From Firmicutes bacterium UBA1768 (lineage in GTDB: Bacteria; Bacillota; Clostridia; Peptostreptococcales; Anaerovoracaceae): 29,592 nt of DNA. Shown piece by piece: positions 15,056 to 23,995 of the stretch (position 1 is the stretch's first letter; each line of letters starts with the position of its first letter). The DNA lies in assembly GCA_002315335.1 (NCBI GenBank), contig DCGW01000032.1:1-29592 (forward strand), in the 5' to 3' direction. The notes beneath the pieces are model-generated. The model made no database searches and had not been told where the DNA came from. It saw only the letters and a list, made by a program, of their open reading frames with translations. The position numbers and the translations under genes were made by a program.

Positions 15056-17271
15056 AATTTCACCTCGCGCTTTCTGCGTTTTCTGTCGCCGCTCTTTTCA
15101 ATCCATTTGAGACTCAGAGTGACTATCCAGATTATAACAAAGTAAATTGCAGCGACAATCAGGAGCGGAATAAATGCATCAAAGGTTCGGCTTCTGATAA
15201 TATCTCCGGCCTTTGTTAAGTCCTGAATTGCCACGTATCCGGCAATTGCTGTAGCCTTTATCATGCTTGTAAAGCTTGCCCTGTATATTGGAAGAATGTT
15301 TCTCATAAGCTGAGGCAGAATAATTGTTCTGAAGCCTAAAGCATCCGGGAAGCCGAGGGCAGACATTGCTTCATACTGTCCTGGTTCAACGTTGTTAAGA
15401 CCGTTTTCTATTGCTCCGCAAACTTCGTTGCCGAAGACCATACCAAAGGCAATCATACCGATTATTACGCCGCTGATGTCAACCTTACCAAGGATTACAT
15501 AGCAGACAATCATGAGTATAACAACCATCGGGATACCTTCGATTATCGTACTGTAGACATTCTTTATTCCTCTGAGAACTCTGAAACGACTTCTCTTCAT
15601 AAGGCAAAGGAGTATTCCGAGCAGGGTGCCGAAAAGCGCTGTTGCAAGAGTAAGGGCAACTGTCATTCCAAGACCGTTTAATATCATCTTGTAACGAGCT
15701 TCCTTTACGAGGTTGTCATATAAGCCTTCCTTCAATTCGGTTAAGAAGGAGCCGCCGGTGGCGTTTTCGTCCCTGACTGCCAGACTCACGTAGTCTGTGC
15801 TGTATGCGTCAGAGAAATCAACTGTTTTCTTTCTTTCCTCTGTTATGGAAACTCCGCTGGCCATAATGTCAACCTTTCCGCTTTCGAGAGCAGGCATAAT
15901 TGCGGCGAAGTTCATGCACTTGTATTCTACCTGATATCCGAGGTCATAGAGGATGTTGCCGATGACTTCCATATCAATTCCGACAAGCTCGTTATTGATG
16001 TAGAAATTAAACGGCTCTATTTCACCGGTTGTTCCAACTATTATTGTTTCACCTGTAGTGTTTTGAGGAACCTCTTCGACAACATAGTTGCCGACATCGC
16101 TCCAGTGAGAGAGCATTTCGTCGAGGCGTCCGTTTTCCTTGTACTCTCGCAGCCTGCTGTTAACTTCCTCTCTCAGCTTGTCGTTGCCCTTTTTAAAAGC
16201 AAAGCCCGATTCAACAGGAGCTATCTGACAGTGTAGGTTTTTAACATCGTCTATCTGATTTATATAGACGTCTAACATCAGGTCGTAGGTTGAGAAATAA
16301 TCGGCCTTGTGACTTCTCAGTGCTTCAAGAGCGTCTGCGATAGTATTATATTCAAGAATAGTAGCTTCAGGATAGTGCTCGGTAAGCCATATTGATTCAT
16401 AGCTTCCTATTCTTACGGCAACCTTGGAGCCGTTTAAAACACTATCGTCAAAGACGTCGTCTTTTAATTCGGCAAAGCTGATGTATTCGCAGAAATACGG
16501 GTCAGAGCAATCAATTCTCTTGAGCCTTTCTTCGGTAATATCCATGCTGCTCGCGAGAACGTCTATCTTACCGCTTTCCAAAGCAGGAATAAGAGCTCCG
16601 AAGGCCATGCACCTGTATTCTACCTGATAGCCTAAATCGTACAGAATATTGCCGACTATTTCTATATCAAGTCCGACAAGCTCATTATTCATATAGAAGT
16701 TCAGCGGCTCGAGCTCGCCTGTGGTCCCGACAACTATTGTTTTTCCTGTAGTATTCTTAGGAACATCGACAACAGTATAATTATTTACATCGGCCCAGTG
16801 TGATGCCATTTCGTCAAGACGACCGTTTTCCTGGTATTCCTTGATTTTTCCGTTAATTTCCTCTATGAGGTTATCGGTTCTTCCTTTTTTGAAACCAAAG
16901 CCGTTATCGCTCGCGAATAATTCGCAGTGAGCATTCTTAACATCGTTGGTATTTCTTTCGCAGATATCCAGAATGGAGTTCTGAATAACGAAATAATCCA
17001 CCTTCTTTGTTCTGAGAGCTTCTAAGGCATCGGTAGCTGAATTAAACTCCATTACCTGAGCGTCAGGATAGTATTTAGTCAGAAGCGAAGCCTCGTTGCT
17101 GCCTAAAACTACAGAAATCTTTGCGTTTTTCAAATCGTCTGCGGTTGCTGCCTTTTCTGCTGATGAACCCTCGCTGTCATTAGTTCCGCATGAAGTGAGG
17201 AAGAGCGAAAGAAGCAGTACCAACACCATTAAAAAAGCAAATACCTTAGCTTTTTCACGTTGATTTTTCAT
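15052..17271 (-). CDS. lipoprotein amino acid-binding/permease fusion with lobe order 2-1-2-1
   Basis: The protein has 739 residues. A lipoprotein signal ends in LTSC (C28). Then come four half-domains of the SBP_bac_3 fold. Segments 45-161 and 281-391 resemble the second lobe (GS-E--L, then [21 protein letters not shown] and W). Segments 176-268 and 406-500 resemble the first lobe ([27 protein letters not shown], then ITEER with R249 and R480). The permease (525-725) has a standard EAA loop ([15 protein letters not shown], then ILPQ). Known GlnP-type fusions carry whole domains in lobe order 1-2, so this order is odd. The Asp that normally binds the ligand amino group in lobe 2 is not obvious. 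It should work with the ATPase encoded next, probably as an uptake or sensing system for a polar amino acid-like ligand. Confidence 0.85.
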   Translation of the reverse strand: MKNQREKAKVFAFLMVLVLLLSLFLTSCGTNDSEGSSAEKAATADDLKNAKISVVLGSNEASLLTKYYPDAQVMEFNSATDALEALRTKKVDYFVIQNSILDICERNTNDVKNAHCELFASDNGFGFKKGRTDNLIEEINGKIKEYQENGRLDEMASHWADVNNYTVVDVPKNTTGKTIVVGTTGELEPLNFYMNNELVGLDIEIVGNILYDLGYQVEYRCMAFGALIPALESGKIDVLASSMDITEERLKRIDCSDPYFCEYISFAELKDDVFDDSVLNGSKVAVRIGSYESIWLTEHYPEATILEYNTIADALEALRSHKADYFSTYDLMLDVYINQIDDVKNLHCQIAPVESGFAFKKGNDKLREEVNSRLREYKENGRLDEMLSHWSDVGNYVVEEVPQNTTGETIIVGTTGEIEPFNFYINNELVGIDMEVIGNILYDLGYQVEYKCMNFAAIMPALESGKVDIMASGVSITEERKKTVDFSDAYSTDYVSLAVRDENATGGSFLTELKEGLYDNLVKEARYKMILNGLGMTVALTLATALFGTLLGILLCLMKRSRFRVLRGIKNVYSTIIEGIPMVVILMIVCYVILGKVDISGVIIGMIAFGMVFGNEVCGAIENGLNNVEPGQYEAMSALGFPDALGFRTIILPQLMRNILPIYRASFTSMIKATAIAGYVAIQDLTKAGDIIRSRTFDAFIPLLIVAAIYFVIIWIVTLSLKWIEKSGDRKRRKREVKL
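15139..15231. repeat. 93-bp exact direct repeat, copy 1 (permease 3' part)
   Basis: Identical to 24219-24311 and part of a longer stretch of high similarity (about 15061-15735 against 24142-24813). Both copies lie in permease domains on the minus strand, 9,080 bp apart. Confidence 0.9.
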
Positions 17272-17419
17272 TTACCTGGTATTTCCTCCTATTAAAAATA
17301 ATGTTGTGTTCGGGGAAAGGGCGGTTCTGTATGCCTTGGATTTTTTTCCCACTTGACTTGTCCGGCATGACCATTTCTCTAATTGAAGTAAAGTACGGAC
17401 AGAGCCAAATCCACCCTAT

Positions 17420-17448
17420 ATTATATATGAAATGTAGGGAATTTTCAA
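17420..17448 (-). promoter_or_regulatory. promoter of the 739-residue fusion/ATPase operon
   Basis: On the minus strand, TTGAAA (17448-17443), a 17-base spacer and a perfect TATAAT (17425-17420). The leader is about 140 bases long, with a 6-bp inverted repeat TGTCCG/CGGACA and an AGGAGG site. No known riboswitch was recognised in it. Confidence 0.75.
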
Positions 17449-17513
17449 TATCCATAACGTTTGCAGCAACTTTTACAAATGTAAAAAAATATTTTTTAGG
17501 GCTTGTCATAAAA

Positions 17514-17532
17514 TATACCGAATGAAGAATAG
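17514..17532. repeat. 19-base shared element, copy 2
   Basis: TATACCGAATGAAGAATAG matches 11070-11088 except for one base. On the minus strand CTGTCA-N17-TATTCT precedes it, a possible weaker second promoter for the 739-residue fusion operon. Confidence 0.6.
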
Positions 17533-17667
17533 TTTTAAATGCGTAATATGACAGAAAAAAATTAGAAATATTTTGGTAATATTATTGAAATATGGGAAAT
17601 GTGCTTTATATTGGCACAATTAACTGCTAATGGTGAGGTTATAAAACCAAGAATATTGCTGAAAAAA

Positions 17668-17714
17668 GGGAACATTAGAGGTGGTTGAATGTTCCCTACC
17701 AATTAATGTAGAAT
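17668..17714 (+). promoter_or_regulatory. promoter with palindromic operator for the GGGIYN-repeat protein
   Basis: A perfect inverted repeat GGGAACATT (17668-17676), an 11-base spacer and AATGTTCCC (17688-17696). Its right arm overlaps TTGAAT (17685-17690), which pairs with TAGAAT (17709-17714) at 18-base spacing. A TATACT (17727-17732) is an alternative -10 at the same offset as in the 11.2-kb promoter. The operator overlaps the -35, as for a repressor, or lies just upstream of the alternative promoter, as for an activator. Confidence 0.6.
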
Positions 17715-17795
17715 GAGAAGAACGGATATACTATAGATTGTAGTTTCATATAAATATTCGTACCTCTTTGCAAAAATAAGAAAGGAAGGTGTCAA

Positions 17796-19979
17796 ATGAA
17801 GAAAAAGTTTTTAAGCATACTGCTAACGCTTGCCCTGGTGGTGACTATGGTGCCGATGTTTGGAATTACGGCAAATGCTGCTACGGCTAAGACAGTAATG
17901 GGAGCAATAGGGCTGACAAGTGCGGTAAAATCAAGCGGAGAAATCAAGCTTTTGTCAAACATTAAGCTCTCCAAAGCCCTGACAATCGAGAAAGGCAAGA
18001 ACGTTACCATTGACCTGAACGGATATGTGCTTGAGGGCAGCGGCACTGACAGCGTTATAAAGAATAAGGGGACACTAATCATAAAAGACAGCAGCAATGA
18101 GTCAAAGTCACATTATTTCAAGGTAAATAGTGATGGTCTTTGGGTCTTGACAAGCAAATTAAATAAAGCTGACTACACCTATGATGCGACAAATGGGCTG
18201 CAAAAAAACGGCGAAGCAGCTGATGATATTCCTGCTGCAGGAGCTATTATTAAGGTTGCAGGAGGTGTTATCACCGGAGGTGCGGCACAATTAGGCGGCG
18301 GCATTGATAACCAGGGAAACCTGATTTTGAACAGCGGCAGCATAGTCGGGAATATGGCTAAATTGGTTTTCAAAGAAGGTGACACAGAGCCTAAGGATGA
18401 TTATCTATATGCTCATGGAGGCGGTGTTTACAATGATAAAGACTGTAGTTTGGAAATGACCGGCGGGGCAATTCTTGGTAATGTTGCCTGTGTCAATGCC
18501 TATAATCCAAGTGAAATTGAGACAGCAATAATCAGCTACGGAGGAGGAATTGATAGTAGTGAGGGAAACCTGACAGTCAGCGGGGGCACGATAGGCTGCA
18601 ATATTGCAAGGGTGCCGAGTGATTGCTATGAAGGCGACTCTCAGGGCGGTGGAATTTATTTAACAACAAATTCGGGTAACACTGCAACAATAAAGAATGC
18701 TGTCATCCTTAATAACACTGCATGCTATGGCGGAGGCATTATGAATAAGGCACAATGGGATGAGGAAGCTGTTGTAATTAATAACACGGGCAGCCTGACT
18801 ATGGATAATGTGCATATAACAGGAAATGATTGCATTGAAGGTGGTGGAGGAGTATATAATTATGGTGGAACCTTGACCTTAACAGGGTCATTGATACAGG
18901 GGAATAATTCCGGCTACTACGGTGGTGGTGTAGAAAATAACGAAGGTAATCTTTTCATTAAAGAATCTACTATAGAAGGAAACACTGCAAAGGGTTACGG
19001 AGGCGGCATTTATAACGTGGAAGGCAATATGAAAGTTGATAATACGATTATTAAAGAAAATAAAGCGTATTATGGCGGAGGAGTCTTCACAATGACAGCC
19101 GGAGAAGGCAGATGTGCAGAGATAACCAACTCAATTATCACCAAAAACAACGCCGACAATTATGGCGGGGGCATATATAATGATGCTGATTATATTTATA
19201 CTGATGGAGATTATTATGATTATATTATCCGCAGCAATCTGAAAATAATAAACTGCCAGATTTCTGAAAACAAATCCGGGGATAGTGGCGGAGGAATTGC
19301 TATTGATGATTCTGACCTTGAAATCAGCGGAACAACGATAGAGAATAATACTGCAGTGTCCTATGGCGGGGGAATATGCCTTTTTGGTGAAGTCAGATAC
19401 ATCGCCAACCCGAGTGAGGAACCGGGCGCAGTGCTGGTATTAAAGGACAGCTCAGTTACAGGGAATACTATCACCAATAGATACTATACATGGAAGGAAG
19501 ATTTCTGTGGAGCTGGCATTTTCTTCTACAAAGGAAAAATTACCCTTGCTGGGAAGGTGGTAGTGACTGACAACACTTCAAACTCTATTAATGATAATCT
19601 TTTTTTAGATTATAAAGAAGAACTTGAAGCATATAGAACTAACACTCCAATCAGCATCGGGGAAGGCGGGCTGACAACAGGTTCAAAGATAGGAATAACC
19701 CGTATGACGGAGCCGACTGCCGATGCACCTGTTCAGATTACTGATACAATAACCAATCCGGACTATTTCTTCAGTGATGATGCTAAGTACCATATACAGA
19801 AAAATGCAGACAATACATATTTGGAGCTTGCGGTTGGCGCGGCTGAATCAGCCCCAAAAACTTTCTTAGGCAAGTTAATCAGCGGTTTATTGTCTATTGA
19901 GGGTTTTGAATGGATAAAAGAACTATCCTCCAAGGCATTTAAGCTTTTCAAAGAATTCTTAATATTGAAGACCGCATAG
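17796..19979 (+). CDS. secreted right-handed beta-helix protein with GGGIYN repeats
   Basis: The protein has 727 residues. The signal peptide starts MKKKFLSILLTLALV and is cleaved near ITANA (about 28). The N-terminal part shares the DLNG---NKG-LIIKDSS pattern with the SLH adhesin at 11366. From about residue 165 to 560 there are a dozen or so repeats of GGGI or GGGVYN followed by L-I-NS-I--N, typical of polymorphic-outer-membrane-protein-like beta-helices. Unlike its partner it has no SLH domain and no sorting motif. The last 35 residues form an amphipathic helix (IKELSSKAFKLFKEFLIL) that might bind membrane or wall. A ribosome site (AAGGAAGG) precedes the start. It is probably an adhesin or glycan-binding protein. 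Confidence 0.8.
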   Translation: MKKKFLSILLTLALVVTMVPMFGITANAATAKTVMGAIGLTSAVKSSGEIKLLSNIKLSKALTIEKGKNVTIDLNGYVLEGSGTDSVIKNKGTLIIKDSSNESKSHYFKVNSDGLWVLTSKLNKADYTYDATNGLQKNGEAADDIPAAGAIIKVAGGVITGGAAQLGGGIDNQGNLILNSGSIVGNMAKLVFKEGDTEPKDDYLYAHGGGVYNDKDCSLEMTGGAILGNVACVNAYNPSEIETAIISYGGGIDSSEGNLTVSGGTIGCNIARVPSDCYEGDSQGGGIYLTTNSGNTATIKNAVILNNTACYGGGIMNKAQWDEEAVVINNTGSLTMDNVHITGNDCIEGGGGVYNYGGTLTLTGSLIQGNNSGYYGGGVENNEGNLFIKESTIEGNTAKGYGGGIYNVEGNMKVDNTIIKENKAYYGGGVFTMTAGEGRCAEITNSIITKNNADNYGGGIYNDADYIYTDGDYYDYIIRSNLKIINCQISENKSGDSGGGIAIDDSDLEISGTTIENNTAVSYGGGICLFGEVRYIANPSEEPGAVLVLKDSSVTGNTITNRYYTWKEDFCGAGIFFYKGKITLAGKVVVTDNTSNSINDNLFLDYKEELEAYRTNTPISIGEGGLTTGSKIGITRMTEPTADAPVQITDTITNPDYFFSDDAKYHIQKNADNTYLELAVGAAESAPKTFLGKLISGLLSIEGFEWIKELSSKAFKLFKEFLILKTA

Positions 19980-20001
19980 CTGCTAATGAAAAACATTAAT
20001 A

Positions 20002-20036
20002 CAGTGCACTCTCTGATTGTTGCGGGGAGTGCACTG
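20002..20036 (+). terminator. intrinsic terminator of the GGGIYN-repeat protein gene
   Basis: A perfect 10-bp stem CAGTGCACTC/GAGTGCACTG with a 15-base loop, followed by CAGTATTTT, 22 bases after the stop codon. Confidence 0.75.
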
Positions 20037-20136
20037 CAGTATTTTGACTTTTTTCGACTTTAGAATTGAAATTCCGAAGATAAGATGATACCATGGTCTC
20101 GACATAAGAATGTTTTGACTGGAGGGAACTTATCAA

Positions 20137-21684
20137 ATGAAAAAACAACGGGAAAAAACCAGATTATTTACCGTTGCGCTGGTGTTGGTAGTTCTTCTTT
20201 CTCTGTTTTTAACCTCGTGTGGAAAAACAGAGGGAGCAGACACTGCTGCCGGCGATAACGGAAGCGGTGCTGCAGAGCAGAAGGTTTACACTGTAGATGA
20301 CTTTAAAGACGCCAAAATATCATCGGTTGTGGGCAGCTTAGAGTCCGAGTATATCAGCAAAAACTTTCCCGATGCGGAGCTTTTGGAATACAATAATGCT
20401 GCTGATGCTTTGACCGCTCTCAGAACCAAAAAGGTCGATTTTTTTGCGACTCAAAGTACGATGCTTGATATTTACGCTAAAGAAACCGGAGATGTAATAA
20501 ATGTAGGGTATAAAATATGTCCTACTGAGGCTGGCTTTGGAATAAGAAAGGGCGAGGACGAATTAGTTCAGGCAATAAACTCTGTTATTCGGGAATACAA
20601 AGAGAATGGAAAGATGGAAGAAATTCTTTCTCATTGGGCTGATGTAAGTAATTATGTTGTAGAGGATATTCCTGAAAATACTACCGGTGAAACTATTGTT
20701 GTCGGAACTTCCGGAGAATTTGAGCCGATAAACTTCTATATCGATAATAAGCTTGTCGGTGTAGATGTTGAAATGATAGGAAATATTCTGTATGACCTCG
20801 GTTATCAGGTAAAATATGAATGCATGGCCTTTGGTGCCCTTATGCCTGCTCTTGAAAGCGGAAAGATAGATATTATCGCATGCGATTTATATATTACTGA
20901 TGAGAGAAAAGAAAGCATAGATTTTTCTGATGTTTATTACACAGACTACTCCAGCTTTGCCATTTATAACGAGACTGCTTCAACCGGCTTCCTGAGCGGT
21001 TTAAAGGATGGATTATATAGCAACCTCATCAAAGAAGCTCGTTATATGATGATTTTAGATGGTCTCAAAATGACCGCAGCTCTCGCTATAGCAGCCGGAA
21101 TTTTCGGGACTCTTCTTGGTATATTATTATGCTTTATGGACAGATCCAGAAAAAGGGTGTTAAAGGGTATCAAGAAAGTGTACAGTGCAATCATTGACGG
21201 CACACCAATGGTAGTAATTCTGATGATAGTCTGCTACGTAATCCTCGGAAAGGTTGATGCAAGCGGAGTTGTTATTGGTATGCTTGCCTTTGGTATGGTA
21301 TTCGGGAACGATGTCTGCAGTGCTATAGAGAACGGCCTTGACAACATAGATAAGGGTCAGTATGAGGCTATTACTGCTTTAGGCTATCCAAAGAGACGAG
21401 GCTTTAAAGAAATTATTTTACCTCAGCTTATGAGAAACTTCCTCCCTGGCTACAGGAGCAGCTTTACAAGCATGGTTAAAGCAACCGCAATCGCCGGCTA
21501 TGTTGCTATTCAGGACCTTACAAAGGCGGGCGATATTATCAGAAGCAGAACCTTTGATGCTTTTATCCCACTTATAATCGTTGCAGCAATTTACTTTGTC
21601 ATTATATGGCTGATTACTCTTCTTATTCAATATGCAGAGAAGGGTGAAAGCAGAAAGCGCAAGGATCGTGAGGTGAGATTATGA
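20137..21684 (+). CDS. lipoprotein binding-domain/permease fusion with lobe order 2-1 (515 residues)
   Basis: A lipoprotein signal ends in LTSC (C28). Segment 56-169 resembles SBP_bac_3 lobe 2 (SLESEY, then [21 protein letters not shown] and SHW). Segment 184-276 resembles lobe 1 ([32 protein letters not shown], then ITDER with R257, the expected carboxylate-binding Arg). The permease spans about 299-500, with its EAA loop at YEAITALGYPKRRGF. This is a circularly permuted arrangement compared with normal binding proteins. GGAGGG precedes the ATG, and the stop overlaps the ATPase start (ATGA). No clear promoter was found in the 150-base gap upstream. Its ligand is probably polar amino acid-like, but the lobe-2 Asp is not evident. 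Confidence 0.85.
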   Translation: MKKQREKTRLFTVALVLVVLLSLFLTSCGKTEGADTAAGDNGSGAAEQKVYTVDDFKDAKISSVVGSLESEYISKNFPDAELLEYNNAADALTALRTKKVDFFATQSTMLDIYAKETGDVINVGYKICPTEAGFGIRKGEDELVQAINSVIREYKENGKMEEILSHWADVSNYVVEDIPENTTGETIVVGTSGEFEPINFYIDNKLVGVDVEMIGNILYDLGYQVKYECMAFGALMPALESGKIDIIACDLYITDERKESIDFSDVYYTDYSSFAIYNETASTGFLSGLKDGLYSNLIKEARYMMILDGLKMTAALAIAAGIFGTLLGILLCFMDRSRKRVLKGIKKVYSAIIDGTPMVVILMIVCYVILGKVDASGVVIGMLAFGMVFGNDVCSAIENGLDNIDKGQYEAITALGYPKRRGFKEIILPQLMRNFLPGYRSSFTSMVKATAIAGYVAIQDLTKAGDIIRSRTFDAFIPLIIVAAIYFVIIWLITLLIQYAEKGESRKRKDREVRL

Positions 21685-22778
21685 GTCTGATAGAAATAAA
21701 GAATTTATGCAAATCGTACGGAACGACTGATATTTTTAAGGACGTAAATTACAATATAGAAAAGGGAGATGTTGTAGCGATAATCGGACCGTCAGGAACA
21801 GGAAAGAGCACACTTATGCGCTGCCTGAACTTTCTTGAAGAGGCAACCAGCGGGGAAATTCTTTTAGATGGAGTAAACATTCTTGCACCCGGAATTGACA
21901 GGTACAAAATCAATCAGAGAATGGGAATGGTGTTCCAGTCCTTTAACCTTTTTCCGCACCTTATGGTTATTGAAAATATAATGAAGCCGCCTATGGATCT
22001 TCTTGGAATGACTAAGGAGGAGGCCTTTGAGCAGGCAATGTCCCTGCTGAAGGAGGTTGGACTTTCTAACAAAGCGTATTTCTTCCCGGATGAGCTCTCC
22101 GGTGGACAGAAGCAGCGTGTTGCAATAGCCAGAGCCTTGGCAATGAAGCCAGAAATTCTGCTTTTAGACGAGCCAACCTCTGCTCTCGATCCGAGAATGG
22201 TCGGCGAAGTAATGAGTGTAATACGAAAGCTGTCAAATACCGGTATTACGATGATGATAGTCACTCATGAAATGCGTTTTGCCCGTATTATCACAAATAA
22301 AACCATTTATATGGATGAAGGCGGAATATATGAAGCCGGACCTACAGAGGAGATCTTTGGAAATCCTAAAAAAAGTAAAACCAAGGACTTCCTTTCTGAA
22401 AGGGAGGAATTTAATTACGATGCAACCGATTCAGACTTCGACCTTCAGAGCATGATTAAGGGTATAAATGTATACGGGATTTCAAACGGAACAGACAACA
22501 AGCTTCTCAGTAAGCTTATGCTGGTTGCTGAAGAGCTGTTTGTCAATCTGATATTTGGAAATGCCAGGGCTGGTAATGTAGAGGCAATGATGAATGTTGC
22601 ATATAAACCGGATGATGAAACCTTTAAACTCAATGTATTCTATACCGGTGAAAGCTGCAACCTGCTCGAGGATGAAGAAGCAGATGAGCTTTCAGTTAAG
22701 ATTATTGAAAAAAGCTGCAAAACTATAGAACATGATTTTGAGGGTGGAATGAATATTCTTAAAATGACCATTGTGTGA
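21681..22778 (+). CDS. ABC transporter ATPase with extra C-terminal GHKL/RsbW-like domain (second copy)
   Basis: The protein has 365 residues and is paralogous to the ATPase at 13961. Walker [10 protein letters not shown] is at 36-44, LSGGQ at 139-143, ILLLDEP at 159-165 and H196. The C-terminal extension (about 253-365) again has an N-box-like AEELFVN (283-289), then FYTGESCNLL, DELSVKIIEK and IEHDFEGGMNILKMTIV. It has diverged more than the ATPase part but keeps the AEEL--N core and the ending, which suggests selection for the fold. It is translationally coupled to the permease fusion. The extension sits where regulatory domains occur in other importer ATPases, so it may gate transport or bind a signalling partner (inference). 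Confidence 0.85.
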   Translation: MSLIEIKNLCKSYGTTDIFKDVNYNIEKGDVVAIIGPSGTGKSTLMRCLNFLEEATSGEILLDGVNILAPGIDRYKINQRMGMVFQSFNLFPHLMVIENIMKPPMDLLGMTKEEAFEQAMSLLKEVGLSNKAYFFPDELSGGQKQRVAIARALAMKPEILLLDEPTSALDPRMVGEVMSVIRKLSNTGITMMIVTHEMRFARIITNKTIYMDEGGIYEAGPTEEIFGNPKKSKTKDFLSEREEFNYDATDSDFDLQSMIKGINVYGISNGTDNKLLSKLMLVAEELFVNLIFGNARAGNVEAMMNVAYKPDDETFKLNVFYTGESCNLLEDEEADELSVKIIEKSCKTIEHDFEGGMNILKMTIV

Positions 22779-22791
22779 TAATTGCAGTAAG

Positions 22792-22869
22792 ACGAAACTT
22801 GTTCTGACAGGAAAAGCGACTTGTGCTGGGGCTGCTTGCATGCTGAAGCACGTGTGCGATACTGTAATA
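22792..22869 (+). pseudogene. relic of the 3' end of an SLH-domain gene
   Basis: The 78 bases can be aligned without gaps to 13758-13835, the end of the SLH adhesin, at roughly three quarters identity by eye. Translated, TKLVLTGKATCAGAACMLKH matches TKLAPTGNATRAEAACMLQR, and VCDTV matches VCEAV. There is no start codon or upstream SLH sequence. It lies between the ATPase stop and the next ribosome site, so it is left over from a deleted adhesin gene. Confidence 0.75.
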
Positions 22870-22899
22870 AATTTAAACCAATATCTTAAGGAGGACAAA

Positions 22900-23922
22900 A
22901 TGAAAAGCAAAACACTTGCAAAGGCTTTTGCTGTTTTGTTGGCGCTGGCGCTTGCTTTATGCATGACAGCTTGCGGAGACACAGGCAGCGATAGCGGAGA
23001 ACAGTCAGCTGATGCCACCTACACAGCAATTCCGCTTGGAGGAAATCTTGGTGAATTTGAGTTAGAAGGAGCTGCTTTTGGGGAATACAAAGTAGTAGAT
23101 TTCCCTGAGGGTATTGTTCTTAACGAAGGCTCTGAAGGCACCTGCTATTATTGTGAAGGCGGAGATACCCCTTACATAGTAGTATATCGTTGGGCTAATG
23201 AAGACGGAAAGACTCTTGAGGAAATAACTGCTGAGGAGTCAAAGACTTATTCTGATGGCATATATACAATGACAACCTGGAGCGACATGAATATTGATGA
23301 GCTTGGAATGTATTGCTATGGCCGAGAAATCAGCGACGGAAATTACGGATATCTCGAATGTGACATTATGTTAGATGGTGATGATATTGTTGAAATCGAC
23401 TTTATCTCAACCGCAGAAGAGGTTCAGCTTGGAGAAACAGGACAGTACTTATGGATTCCGACAGGCTACAAGGACCTTATGGATGAAGATGAGGTTGCTC
23501 ACGGAACTATTTTCTACGGTGAATATGACGAAAGCTTTGAGCTTCCGGAAATCTGGTTATCTGAGTATGAGGGAACCTACGAAAAGCTCGCTTGGGGATA
23601 TGAATGGCTCTACCCAGAAGGATTACCTTTTGATAAGTCTAAGTTTGACGAGTGGGTTAAATTATACAAAGAAGACAAGTGGACAGAAGATGTAAACAGA
23701 GAATACTATGAGGCTCTCGGCTACACTGAAGTATTAGATCCGTATGTTGGCGAAGCAAACGGCAACAGATACTATGCTACAGTATGCAAGAAGGATGATT
23801 ATGTAAACTTTGAAGCGTTCTTATATATTGGTGATGAGGTTTATATCGCTGATATTTCTCAGTCTGCTGACATGGCACAGACTTGGGGTATGGATATTAT
23901 AACTTCTCTTCACAGCAAATAA
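22900..23922 (+). CDS. lipoprotein of unknown function (340 residues)
   Basis: The ATG at 22900 is chosen because AAGGAGG (22888-22894) precedes it and a typical lipoprotein signal starts there, with lipobox CMTAC (C25). A longer in-frame version would run into the SLH relic. The mature protein is acidic and rich in Tyr, Trp, Glu and Asp, with a beta-rich look. It may have two similar halves (GEFELEGAAFGEYKVVDFP and YEGTYEKLAWGYEWLYPEG), which I cannot confirm by eye. I recognise no domain. It is probably co-transcribed with the permease fusion and ATPase, or read through from them, and may serve as an accessory surface protein. Confidence 0.7.
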   Translation: MKSKTLAKAFAVLLALALALCMTACGDTGSDSGEQSADATYTAIPLGGNLGEFELEGAAFGEYKVVDFPEGIVLNEGSEGTCYYCEGGDTPYIVVYRWANEDGKTLEEITAEESKTYSDGIYTMTTWSDMNIDELGMYCYGREISDGNYGYLECDIMLDGDDIVEIDFISTAEEVQLGETGQYLWIPTGYKDLMDEDEVAHGTIFYGEYDESFELPEIWLSEYEGTYEKLAWGYEWLYPEGLPFDKSKFDEWVKLYKEDKWTEDVNREYYEALGYTEVLDPYVGEANGNRYYATVCKKDDYVNFEAFLYIGDEVYIADISQSADMAQTWGMDIITSLHSK

Positions 23923-23995
23923 AGGCTGCTGACGAATGTTGAAGCTTTCTTGCAGGAATAAAATAAAACTGCCGGCAAATAAATAACAATTAAAG

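Noticed and set aside
14664..15110. A 148-codon open frame opposite the ABC ATPase
   Set aside because: It is antisense to strongly conserved ATPase motifs and has no recognisable protein features.
15052..17271. Simple GlnP-type tandem of two complete binding domains
   Set aside because: The first segment after the lipobox lacks lobe-1 motifs and the last one before the permease lacks lobe-2 motifs, so the order is 2-1-2-1.
17272..17420. Possible riboswitch in the 140-base leader of the fusion operon
   Set aside because: Only a 6-bp inverted repeat is visible and no known aptamer core was recognised.
17255..17509. An 84-codon minus-strand frame upstream of the 739-residue fusion
   Set aside because: It contains the TTGAAA-N17-TATAAT promoter, overlaps the next start and looks like leader sequence.
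17796..19979. Regular repeats of glycine codons resembling a repeat array
   Set aside because: The repeats are protein-level GGGI/VYN units of a beta-helix with no conserved DNA spacer pattern, so not CRISPR.
22771..22899. N-terminal extension of the 340-residue lipoprotein
   Set aside because: It would encode the SLH relic and bury the lipoprotein signal; AAGGAGG fits the ATG at 22900.
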